64,000 nt of DNA from Pterois miles. Taxonomy: Eukaryota; Chordata; Actinopteri; Perciformes; Scorpaenidae. The notes below the pieces were generated by a model. The model was not told the DNA's origin. It did not search any database and worked only from the letters and a program-made list of their open reading frames with translations. Position numbers and translations under genes: made by a program. Location of the stretch: assembly GCA_947000775.1 (NCBI GenBank), contig CAMQGK010000144.1, forward strand, positions 6,594,501-6,658,500, in the 5' to 3' direction. Of this stretch, positions 12,907-24,400 are shown one piece after another; position 1 is the first letter of the stretch, and each line of letters starts with the position of its first letter.

Positions 12907-15900
12907 ATGCCTTACCATGATGAGGAGTACCCAGGTCAGCCTCTGTGGCAGTCGGTGCTGCTCTTCTGCTGTAAGGGTATGATCGAGGGCATCATGGTCA
13001 TCCTCTTCTTCTGGCTGCTGGTGCAGGTCCTCTTCACCAAACAACTAGAAGGTATGGTCTTAAAGAATAGGCAGATTCATGTTTTTTCAAGTCAATATGC
13101 ACATGTGCATATTTACATTAAGGGGAGACACTACAGGTGAGAGTAAAAAATTTGAACTTATAGATATCACCATAAAACTTCCCCAGTCGATTACTTATAT
13201 TAAGACCACTATTTTTTGTATTACAAGTTTTATGAAAATGTATGTTTAAATATGCAAATGAGGCATTATCTAATGCTAGCTTTTGGTGAATTTAGGAATA
13301 ACTCTACAGATGTAATAGATAAAGTGTAGTAAAATAAACACATAAATGTGTACTTTGTATGTTTTCTTTCCAATAGCTGGAAAGAATGCAAAATAGACTA
13401 AAATCTCAAAACTGACCAGTGCATTCGATGTTTATGCCTGGGGTGTCTCTCCTAAAAGCTACCGGTACAATGTTTTTTTCAATGTAAATATAGGCATGTG
13501 AATATTGTGTGTGAACCACTCCTTTTACAGTACTTTAATATGAAATATGAGGTCTATTGCTTTCAGACAAATGGGGTAAAATAGTACATGTGTTATGTAA
13601 TCCTGAGGTTGCACAAACAAATTACACCATTTTCTAAACTGCTGCCATCTGACTGGTCTTATTATTCTGTGTCTGCAGTTCACCTTCAAATTCTCCTTTT
13701 GGTCGGACTGATAGTCTTTTGTCTGTGTTTGGTCCTGGGATGTATCCTGTGCTGGAGGAAAAGTCAGATTTGTGCAGTGAAAGACAAAGATCCTGTGACG
13801 TCAGCACCAGCTCCTTCTGAACCCGTGACCTTTGCTCAGAGCCCGCCTCCCTCGGTGGCGACGACAGCATTCAGGCAGCAATACGAGGAGCTGGATGGAG
13901 ACATAGTGGAGTACCCGTCCACTTTCACCAGCCCTGCCTCTTCAGAAAGAGAATTCACCTCGCTGCCGTTCTCCAGCCGAGCTAGAGCTGGCTCTGAACA
14001 TAAGGAACAACCAAAGTCTTATTTTTCCCTGCGCCGCCTCAGCACGCCACCACTAACATCACCCCTTTATAAACCCATTGATGCCAGTCATACTTCCCTG
14101 CCTACATTTCCCAAACTGGGACTGTTGTCCAAAACATGTAAGGCTCTGCAGAGGCGCTGCATGGTGACTGGAGATAAACTATCTTATAATGAACACAGCA
14201 GGCTCACTAGCCCCAGCGCTGTCGCTCCTTCTATGCCTGAAGAACCGATCCCCCTGGCTGCACTGAGCTATGGCTCTGGTGCTAGCTGCCAACAGCCAGT
14301 ATCACCAAAACCCTGCCTCCATTTCACTATGGCCTTCTCTCCAGAGCAGCAAACCCTGGCAGTCACCGTCCTCGGCCTCAATGGGACGCCCCACAGACTG
14401 GAAGATGTGTCTGTGCTGGGCAGCCTGCCACCTCTGTTCCCTTGTCCCATACAGGCTCGGAGCATCCTCAGCCCAGAGGCCCCCAGCCTGGAGCTGCTTC
14501 TGAAGGTTAGCTCTGTGAAGGAGCTCCAAAAGTGTGTATTGAGAATAGCCGTATACACACAGGAACCTCCCAGTGTGAGAGGCAACACCACACTGGGTGA
14601 ACTGGAAGCCGAATGTGGAGGAAGAGACTGGAGAACAGAGCAACCATTTCACCTCACAAAAGAGCTCAACACAAACAAGTGGAAGCTGAAAAAGGTATTT
14701 TGTCTATTGAATCAATGTGAGCAGATGACTTCAAAAGTCCCTTAATTTGGTAAGAAAGTCGGCAGTTAAGTCAGCAACACTGATAGCCTGTCCGTTCAAG
14801 CCTCCCTCTAAAGCTACTCCCCCAAAATTATCATTATAAACGTAAACAACAAACATGGCAATAGATTCTTAAAACCCGGAGATGAGTCAGCATTTTAGCA
14901 CTTCTGGTTCCCTTGTCTGGAAGTCAAATGTTTTTTAAATGGGTTTTTAGTTAGTAGATGCCTGAATTAAGGTCTGTCGTTAACACAAAATTAAAAGATT
15001 TTAATGTTTTGTTCTATGACATAAGATACATCATTAAATACGTGAATTTTGAAGTCTTTATGTGTCTGGTTACTAACAAGTGACTAAATGAGACTACTAA
15101 ACGTCATCACACTGACTCATCCGCCTCTACAAACTCGTACATACTCACGCTCATGTGACCGTGGTGCACTTTGTTATTATGTTATCGTTTTGCTTCTGGT
15201 GATCGCATTTACACTTCAGAAACCATAAAAGTGGTGTTCATGTGTGGAGATTATCTTGCTGAACAAAACGTGTAAATATCATAAACGGCTGTTTGCCACA
15301 GAGCTCATTTTCTGCAATAATCCAAAACCCAATGGAAAAATCCCATTGGCTTTTTGCTGAGGGAATCAGGGTGATGATAACGTCCTGGTTGGCCTACAAA
15401 AATACGTCATCCCTGGAGCCCTCTATTGTTAGTACTCACAGCTGTCAAGCTAGCAGCTTGTGGAAGACTCCAGTGACAGGTTTATTACAATCCTGTAACA
15501 GCCACAGATACCAGATTTTTTTTTCTTGTCATTTGATTTATTGAATGCTGTCAGGATGTAAAGTGAATTTCAACAAATATAGCAAAAAATGTATTTGAAC
15601 AAAACTACCAAATCTAATTTAATCTTTTAAGGTGGCTCTGAGGCAAACATCTGTTGCTGGGCCCTCGTGGCTCCTCTTTGAGCACTTTTACAACTTCAGT
15701 TTAAGATTAAAGGTCAAGAACGATCATTCAAGCTCTACCTGGAGGGGTTGGGGTCTATGTGGGACTGGGGGCCCAGGGCAGATAGTTGCCTGTTTTGCTT
15801 GGTTGTTGGTAGTCTAGTTGAAAGGTTAGTCTAGAAATTATCTGCTGAAACAAGCAAAAAGTTAAAAAAAAAAAATGTATTTCTTTTTAAATAATGTTTT

Positions 15901-17710
15901 GTTTGATTTTTGTTTTGTTGCATATAAACATGTGATCCCTGTGGTTAGTACAACTAAAAGCTTTTTTCCTTTGGTGATTTATGTGATTTTTATATACAAA
16001 GCTGTATTTCCCGCTGATGGTGGTTGTGCTCTTTGCTCTTTGACAGCAGAGTCTGATCTCCCAGGATGCACCGATGTGTAAGAGGCTCAGCTGTCCTCCA
16101 CAGATCTTCATCTTGCTTCAGTATCAGACTCTGGCTCATCGCATCAAAGCCACAGTCCTCAGAGCAGATAACCTCGACAACCTCGCTCACACGTTGGCAA
16201 CAGCAGGTAAAACAGCAGGTAAAACCAGCGTTTAATGTCACTTGAATTTCACAAAATGTGTATTTGATTTAAAGATCCCACAAGTGCATCATGCACAGAG
16301 GCATTATGCAAGCGTGTGTACATTGGCAGAACTAACTTTTGCCTTCCAGGGGCAGAGGTAAAGTAATTCCCTATGTTTGCTTTTAATGTTTAGGGGATTA
16401 CATGATGTCTTACAGGACCCGAATGCAGCAGGAGATCATCCCTTTTTTTAATGACATTGTGGTTTAATCCCTCACTGTTCACAATCCTCAGGAAAATGTT
16501 CCAATCTCCTCTGGATCTCTGATCTGACAGATCTAATCTTTGTTTGCATTAGCCTGTCAAGGCATTACTTTTATTGCAGACATAGTGTATAAAGAGCCAT
16601 TAGATGTTATGGTATCTGTCTCATATACATTATGTCACATGAATTTGACTATATAATCTCTTTTTGTTTTAAATCAGATTCTGAAAGTATTTGTTTATGG
16701 GAGTGGACAGAAGTGCATTACTATGGAAAAAGACAGAGGAAAATGTGTATGTTTACTGTCACACTTCATAGTGTATTTACAGGAGAAAGGTGGTGTGAGG
16801 ACAGTAATCTTTAGTTTCATTTTATTTTTGTTTTTTTAATCCAGTTTTTATAACTAAACATTGTGTGTAACTGTTCTCAAGTGTTGTGAATTTTCAACAT
16901 TTCCACCTTTTGATAATTAATACAGAGTCTCTGGTGGATTAGAAAATGTATGCTTGTCGACTGCAACTGTGGGGTTGGCAGCTGTAGCAAGAAAATAAAG
17001 ATCTGTCACTGAAAACTGACAAAAACATATATTTTTAGCTTTGTTTTCTGCCATCTTAGTACATACCTGTGTTATGTTTATACGGCATAGTATTGTCCTG
17101 TCATTTATAAAAATTGTATTTCCCCTCGTGGGACTAATAAAGGACTGTCTTCTTCTTCTTCTTCTTCTTTATAACATAATAATTTTACTAACCCGGCATT
17201 TGCAAACACCTCTTCCCAGCATCTATTTGAATCTTAGTTATCTATAGTTATCTATAGCTTTAATCTTTCTTCTACTCTTTCTCTCACTCTTTATTCTGTG
17301 CACAGGCTACCAGGTTGTGATCAATCTGCACCATGACGGAGTTGTGATCAGCAGCAGAGAAACTGAAGGAGGCGCCTGCACTGTGTGGAATACGTCCTTC
17401 CTGTTTGACCTGCCTCCAGGAGACGTCAGTCAGCTGCCCCTCATGCTTGAGTTCATAATCATGCAGGTAAAGACTGTTGAGGGACTTGTTAATCACATAA
17501 TTAAATGCATTTCTGCAAATAACTACATTTGTTTGTATTGTAAACCTGTGAATTCCTGCTCAAATTCAGGTCCTTTCAGGAGGTAAAGTTCTTGGTCGAG
17601 TCCTAATCGGAGCCGAGGCTGCAGATGCAGGACGTGCTCACTGGAGGGACATGTGCAACCTGCAGGTGGAGCAGCCACGCTGGCACACAGTACAACCAGA
17701 GTCTCTATAG
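12907..17710 (+). CDS. Synaptotagmin-like protein with two degenerate C2 domains
   Basis: Five coding exons: 12907-13051, 13679-14694, 16065-16206, 17306-17466 and 17570-17710 (TAG), giving about 534 residues. All junctions keep frame. The start ATG is in context ACCATGC. Residues about 24-43 (IEGIMVILFFWLLVQVLF) and 50-74 (LQILLLVGLIVFCLCLVLG) are two hydrophobic segments. A basic, Cys-containing stretch follows, then a Ser/Pro-rich linker to about residue 255. A C2A-like domain (about 258-385) and a C2B-like domain (about 395-534) follow. The C-terminus has the synaptotagmin C2B signature GRVLIGAEA...HWRDM...RWHTV. The aspartates that bind calcium in the C2 loops (SDPYVK type) are absent in both, so calcium-independent membrane or partner binding is likely. 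I cannot assign a paralog. The exon 3 acceptor is chosen at CTCCCAG/GATGC; a second in-frame acceptor exists nearby. Confidence 0.75.
17112..17170 (+). mobile_element. Orphan SINE/LINE 3' tail fragment
   Basis: TATTTCCCCTCGTGGGACTAA then TAAAGG and a (TTC)n run. Same 3' tail as the three SINEs but with no tRNA-derived head. Confidence 0.6.
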
Positions 17711-18323
17711 ACACGTGTGCTTTGTGACCAGACATGACATACTGTATGAACTGGGTGGGCATCCAAACTATAGGTTACCTTCGCCATGAAGTGCACACAG
17801 CTAAAAATTCCCTTTACATATCAAATGATGTGTTTACTCACAGTTATAATAGGTGGATATATGGGCACTCAGCAATACAGTCTTGACAATGGCCTTATTT
17901 TAGTGTATCAACCTGTGAATTCTGCTATGGGAAGGTACTGTAAGTGCACAAACATTACCTTTGTAAATATAAGTTCACAATTAGTAGGCTTATAACAGAA
18001 CAATTTATTTGTGAAACATTACCTTAAACAGACTTTCTAAACAGATCTTTTACAGTTTTGGAGAAATTATTGATCTCTTGTAACGATTTGGTTGAGTTAT
18101 TCTTGTATTCAGTCCTTGTAACGTAAATACACGTAATACACACAAATGTACAGTACATTCTCTCGTCTGTAATGTCACTGTTCTTTTGAGATACTGTAGG
18201 TTTGAAATATCTTGTCGGCTGTATGATTTTCTGAATGTCAAAATGATGTGAAGAACCATCATGTCATAAAAATGAAACACACTTTGGTGAATTGTCTTAC
18301 ATTTCATTTGAAAGAAATGAAAA

Positions 18324-18329
18324 AATAAA
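18324..18329 (+). terminator. Poly(A) signal AATAAA, synaptotagmin-like gene
   Basis: Exact AATAAA 614 bp after the stop codon and about 100 bp before the stop codon of the convergent gene. Confidence 0.55.
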
Positions 18330-18429
18330 AGCTGTAAGGCACAAAGATGGCTGGTATAGCACCCTGTAATGACTGCTTTTTGTATAGAGTTGTAAGTTCT
18401 GCCCAGTGCAGGAATCTTAACAAAACACC

Positions 18430-21400
18430 TTATTTGGCCTCTCCCTTGTCTTCCTCTTCGTCTTCATCAGGGCTACAGATATCTACAATCTCAGCCAGGA
18501 ATATCCCATCAGGGTAGAAGGGAGGTGGCCTCTTCTGCTCATCTGAAAAGTGAGACTTGTCTAGTAGTTTCTCTGCTGTAGGAGGGCTGTCCTGAATCAG
18601 CTGCTTGCGCCGTGTGGCTAAACCAGGAAAAAAATGGGGGGAATAATTACACTATTAATTACACACTATTAATATTTCAAAATGTCATATTAATTTGTGT
18701 TCATAGACATGCAGAAGTTACAATGCCACAGAAAGAAGATGAATTAATTAAGATCAGGGACTTATCCACCAATAGTGATGAAAAAAGTAGCTGATATTTT
18801 ATTAAACAATGTGCTTCATATTATTTAGCCCAGTAAGTATTTGTGGATATGTTCCTGACTGACATAAACACATGAATCCCATGATTTTCCCACCACACTA
18901 TAAACACGGCACACATCACAGCACACGTTTACACTAACGATTACTTCACTGATTTATGCACAACTTCACCTTGAAGCAGATTCTCTTTGTGTGTCTTCAG
19001 ATTGTGGATTTCTGCGCTCATAGTTGACATCTGGCAGAGGAGAGAACGGATTCAAATCTCTCATTTCATCTTCATATTTTGATTGTTAAGCCTCTTTGCT
19101 GATATATTCTCTATCTTTTTTTTAAATGAATGCTTTTTAAAGTAGATTTTCATTATTAATTGTTTCATATCTCTTTTTCAAATAGCAGCTGAAAAGGAAG
19201 TTCAATGGAGGGCAAAAGCATTTTACTGTAAAGTGCAACTTCCTGTTTATTATAACATTTAAGACCATGATCTTTTGTCACACAGTCATAGTAGTTTTTA
19301 GAAGATGGAATTTGCTATTTCTTATTTATCAGCACAAGACCCTTGGGCGAAATGGAGAAAATTAAATATCACGATATTCTTTGACCAAACACCTTGATAT
19401 CTATATTGGGACGACATTGTGGGGTTCACTACTGACTTACAAAATTAGATTTTTGATAAATAATTAATGTAGATATAATGACTAAGCGGGTAAATGCAAA
19501 TAATAGAAGAATATTACATAATTTTACTGTAATGCTTCCCAGGAAAAAACAACATGTATGACTTTCTGTATGCTTGTATAATGACAATACATTTCTTGAA
19601 TCTTGAGTCATATTCCAGTATTACCATATCCAAAATTTAAGAAGATACCTAGTCTTGTGTCACAATATCAATATAATATTGATGCATTGCCCAGTTTTAC
19701 TCACCAAACACCACTGAGACTTTTTTATGACATTGACATAGACTTTATCATATTATGTCTGGATGTTACTGACTGGCTGTTGTCACAGTTACAGGCCTTC
19801 AGTATAAGACAGTGACATACTGTAACTCTTTCCTATCCGCTTATCATTAAGTCAGATGTGCTCCAGCTGACCGGTTCACTCCTCAGCTTCAAATCTGATT
19901 ATTTCCTGAGTAGAAAGAGTCATATGTGAGATTATAGACCAAGTCTAAGTGGTTCTGCAGCCAGGCTGACACCCCTCCCTGTGTGCTCTGTGATTAAAGC
20001 TGGGATTAGTGCACATATGTGTGTATATGTAATAAATGAATGTTCTGTTATTTTTATGGCATAATCTGGGTGCCACGATTATGCCATCAATGATATTAAT
20101 TTGCATCAGTTGCAAATGCTAATACATTATTTATGAAACACACTAGCATGCAGACAAGCAGATACAGATGTTCTTTTGAGCGTTGTTGTGGCTGGAGGTT
20201 TTATGCTGATGTTAGCTGTTGCATATACTGTACAGCCGCCCGTTTTAGACTGCTTATGGATTTTCGACTTAGTAACCATTCCACTTGGTGTAATTTAAGC
20301 CTTCGCAACCTGTTGGCTTCGGTTGTGGAAGTTTTCCTCATCATGAGCCTCCTCTGCTGACTCTCCTTCCTCTCCTCCTGGCCCGTCACTGCCCTCCTCA
20401 TCCTCCTCAAACACTGGCATCAAACCAGAGCCCTGCTGCCAGCTCCTCCTCTCCAGTGGATTCTGAATGAAAAAATACACAAAAGACAAGTTTTTTCTGT
20501 ACATATTCACATACAATACATAGTATAATCTGTTTAATCTGTAGAGGTTCCTTACCCTCACAGTTTTAGATGTTTGGGACCAGTCTTGTGGTGAAGAGGC
20601 TCCAGACTGACCTGCTGCTGATCTGTTGTCAGCCTTTCCCACCTCCTTTCCTTCTCGCTCCTTAAACAGGCTCTTTAACTGCAAACATGGTACATGATAC
20701 AGCATATTCCTCTAAATGAGTTGTCATTTACAACAGTTGTAAAACAAGACTTGCCACACCAGCACCCCTATAGAGCTACACTCAGTCACAGTGCTTTGAG
20801 CTACACTTAGCACAGGAACATGCTCACAATGACAATATCCACTTCACAGAGTCCAACATGTTGCTCCACCATGTTTCTACAGTAGCCCAGAACGGACAAA
20901 CCAAACACTGGCTCTAGACAGAAGTTTTTATATTTTACATATAGTTACCTGAAGGCCACTGTAGTTCTCTGATATGCTTGTAAAACTGTGGTACCACCAG
21001 CAACAGTCTGACTTCTGTTGCTCCTAAAGTAGTGTTATTATGGTAAAGATGACCTCTGAGTGAGGCAAATGGCATTACTGGGGTTTTGCACTTGGCGGCT
21101 CACATTACCACAGTTTTGGAAAGGGAGGAGTGAGCGGAGGGGTACTCAGTTGGTTGCACTCTGCAACCACAATGCTTGCTGCCATCAAATCTCACACACT
21201 GTTCCTTTAATGTGTGTATCACTATGTTGCAGCTGGTGAAGATAGGACTAATTTTAATGACTTTATTTACTTCTGAGTAGCTTGTGAATTTCAGTAGAGT
21301 CATTAAGATTCATCCTCTTGGAACATGATAACATTTCATGACCAATCTATCCAATAGTTATTGAGATATTTCAGTCTGAAAAAAAGTAGTGGACTAACAG

Positions 21401-24400
21401 ACTGACATTATGTGTAGTTGGATTAAAAAACAACCTGAAATCGTGTTGGCATCATGCAGCATATACCTGCTCAGTGACCATCCTTTTCTGCTGGTCTGTC
21501 TCTAGATTAACTGGACTGGCAGTTTTATCCTTCCTGCCTTCAACAGATGGTTTCTCATCTTTAACCTGTAAACGAAGAGTCTGTCATTTATTATGTTCAT
21601 CACCACGGATAGAGATGTTGTTTCTATGAACTTTACCGCGTAAAGCTGCCTTAGTGTTTGCAGCTTCTGGACAGCCAGTGTTTCCTCCTGCTGCAGCTGG
21701 TTCATCCTCCTCCTGCTCTCTGAAGGAGGAAGACATTTTAGAGCTGAGCCTGTCAGGTAAATCAGCGCCTTATCCTCTGTAGTTTTTTTTTTTTTAATAA
21801 ATAAATAAAAGCAGATCCACACCTTCCAGCTGGGTCCTCAGTGAGTCAGTGGTTGAAACATTTGCTTGGCCTCCATCACCATGATCATCTTCAGAGGCCT
21901 TTTTCATGAACATTCATATGATAAAGAAAGAATAGCTGTGGTGGTTAATCCCTCATTCAACACACATTACTTTGATGCATATTTAGGATGTACAGTGAGT
22001 GCACCTTGAGCTCCAGAACAGAAGTCTTTAGTTGAACCTCAAATCTATCACTTTCTAGACTCGTCAAAGCTTCTTCCCAACCATCGTAACAATACACACA
22101 TCCCAGTCTAAAACTAGTTATTCGTACAGTACACAACGAAGGCTTACTTTTCCTTCGGCTCCTTCTCTCTTTCTGACAGTTTTTGCTTCAATCTTTGAAC
22201 CTCGCTGTTTTGTATACACATCTAGTGATACACACATCTGTGAATTTCCCCACTGTGGGACTAATAAAGGAATATCTTAGTAACCATGAAAGTTAATTGT
22301 CAGTATTCTATACACACAATATTTACTCCAAATACATGTTTATATAAAATACATCATAATTTCTCCCCTGCCTCCACAGTGTTAAATTCAAATTCAGTTC
22401 AGTCAGTGAAGGAGGATCATCTTGTTACCTGAGGGGCTTTGTTGTGGCTGCTGTGGGCGTCTGGTGGTGTCTCCCATAACAAAGAGGATTCTGATAAGCT
22501 GATGAAGTGTACATGATAAAGACACAGATCACAGAATTTCATTTTGAGCATTTTGCTGATGGTGCATTTTGAAAATGAAAATCTCATCAACATCCACTCA
22601 CTCTGTCTGTGTCTCTGCATCTTCACTCTGTACTGGAGCCTCACCGCCTGCAAATACAAGGTCACGGCACTTTAATGCCCTCTTGTGTTTAAAGAATGAA
22701 ATAACACTTGTTGTGCTTTAACAGTATGGCTGTGGAGAAGGTGCCACACTGCTGAGAAATAAGTACATTCACCTTTGTCTTTGTAAGTGTGAAGCAGAGC
22801 CTGACTCCTGCTCCTCTCCAGCTCCAGCTCTTGTTTGCATGCGTCAAGCTCAACCCTCAGTAGTGAGTCTGATTCCTTCTGTTTAAAGGCATTTAGTTAA
22901 ATAACCCATATAGTGTATATATCCACAACATCTTCGACAATCAGATCCTGTCAGTGCCCTAACACTGAGGGCTACATTACCTTGGCTCTGGCCAGGACCG
23001 TCTCCATATCAGCTTTGTGCTGCTGCAGATTCTCAATTTCTTCTCTAGGCAGGGAAATATACATCATCAAAACAAGATATGCTTGATTTAGACAGGAATT
23101 GATTAGTGGAATTGGTGATTTATAATATTAAAGGTACTATTAATAATATTTTTATGTGAGAAATATTGAAACAAAAAACACAGAGGTTTTTAGAAAGGTG
23201 CCAAATAAAAGCATTTCTTTTCTTGAAATAAAATATGTGATTGTGAATTAATAATTTATTACATTTTGGTGGGTCTCTGTAAGATATCTGACATTCAGTT
23301 CTAGCTTCTAACAAGGCTTGTGAGCCAATAGTATTATGACGCTGGTATCACGTGGTATCTCTATGTCGTCAGTGTGGCGAAAACGGATATATGGCCGAGA
23401 TTGGTGGTGAGGTGCCTGGCAAAGACTTGTTGTGAAGTGAATGCGATAGAACTAGGGACAGACAATGAGACATCTATTGGCTGGATGCTATTAGTGTTAT
23501 CAATAGCACCTTTAACTCACTTGTCTTTCTGGCCGTCTCTCTGAAGTCTTTCAATCTCAGCTGCCAGATGTGCAGCTTCTGCTTGGAGCTGAAAGTTGAT
23601 TTTGATTTTTCAAATTAGTTGTGTCTAAATGGACTGATGTAGAAAATAATAAATACTTTTTCCAGAAATGGTCTTACTTCATTTCTGGAGTTCTTTTGTT
23701 TGAGCTCCTCCAGCTCCTCCTGTGTGGACCGCAGGGTCAAAGCAACCTTTTGCCATTTCTCTGCCCAGTGTGAGACCACAGCTTTTAGTTCCTGGATGCT
23801 CTGGACTCTCACTGCATCTTGTTTTCGATGCTCTTCCTCTTGCAGGTGTAGCTTCTCCTTCTCCTCAAGGACTTCAGTCTCCAGACACAGACACCGATGC
23901 TGCAGTTTCTGTTTCTCTAGTTCCAAAACTTTCACAGATTCCCTTGATAAATGAAAGTATGAGGGTTTCAGTAAAGTGACAGTAGCTATTCTACATTACG
24001 ATACATCTCACAACATCTCACCTGAGCTGGCAGCACTTTTCTTTCATCTCCGTTAACTCCTCATATCCACCTTCATTCATTTTACTCAACAGTTCCTCTT
24101 TTTCTCTGATCAGCTGAGATCGTTCTGCCTCCAGAGCTGTGATCTGTTTGGAGTCGGTGACCTTCTCTGCTGTTACCTGCTGTAGCTGAAACTGTGATGT
24201 GTTTACTTTCTGCTCAATCATTTCAAGCTCACGTGTCAGCTTCTGATTTACCTGGTGTAAAGACACAACATGGATCATTTAATAAAGAATTCAGAAAAAG
24301 TTAAACTTCATGAAAAGATGTCCACTTAAAGCTTTCAACCTTTCTTAGAGTCTGTAATTCTTCCTTCATCAGAACAGTTTCCTGATCCTGTTTGTTGTTG

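Noticed and set aside
13588..13678. Upstream extension of the long synaptotagmin-like frame to an ATG at 13588
   Set aside because: A good splice acceptor (GTCTGCAG) at 13678 joins in phase to exon 1 at 13051, and the extension has no signal of coding constraint. An alternative start is still possible.
14268..14652. - strand frames over the synaptotagmin-like exon 2
   Set aside because: Antisense shadows of the real coding exon.
23678..23979. Open frames on the + strand rich in Ser across 23.7-23.98 kb
   Set aside because: Antisense shadow of the large coiled-coil exon 23942-23678.
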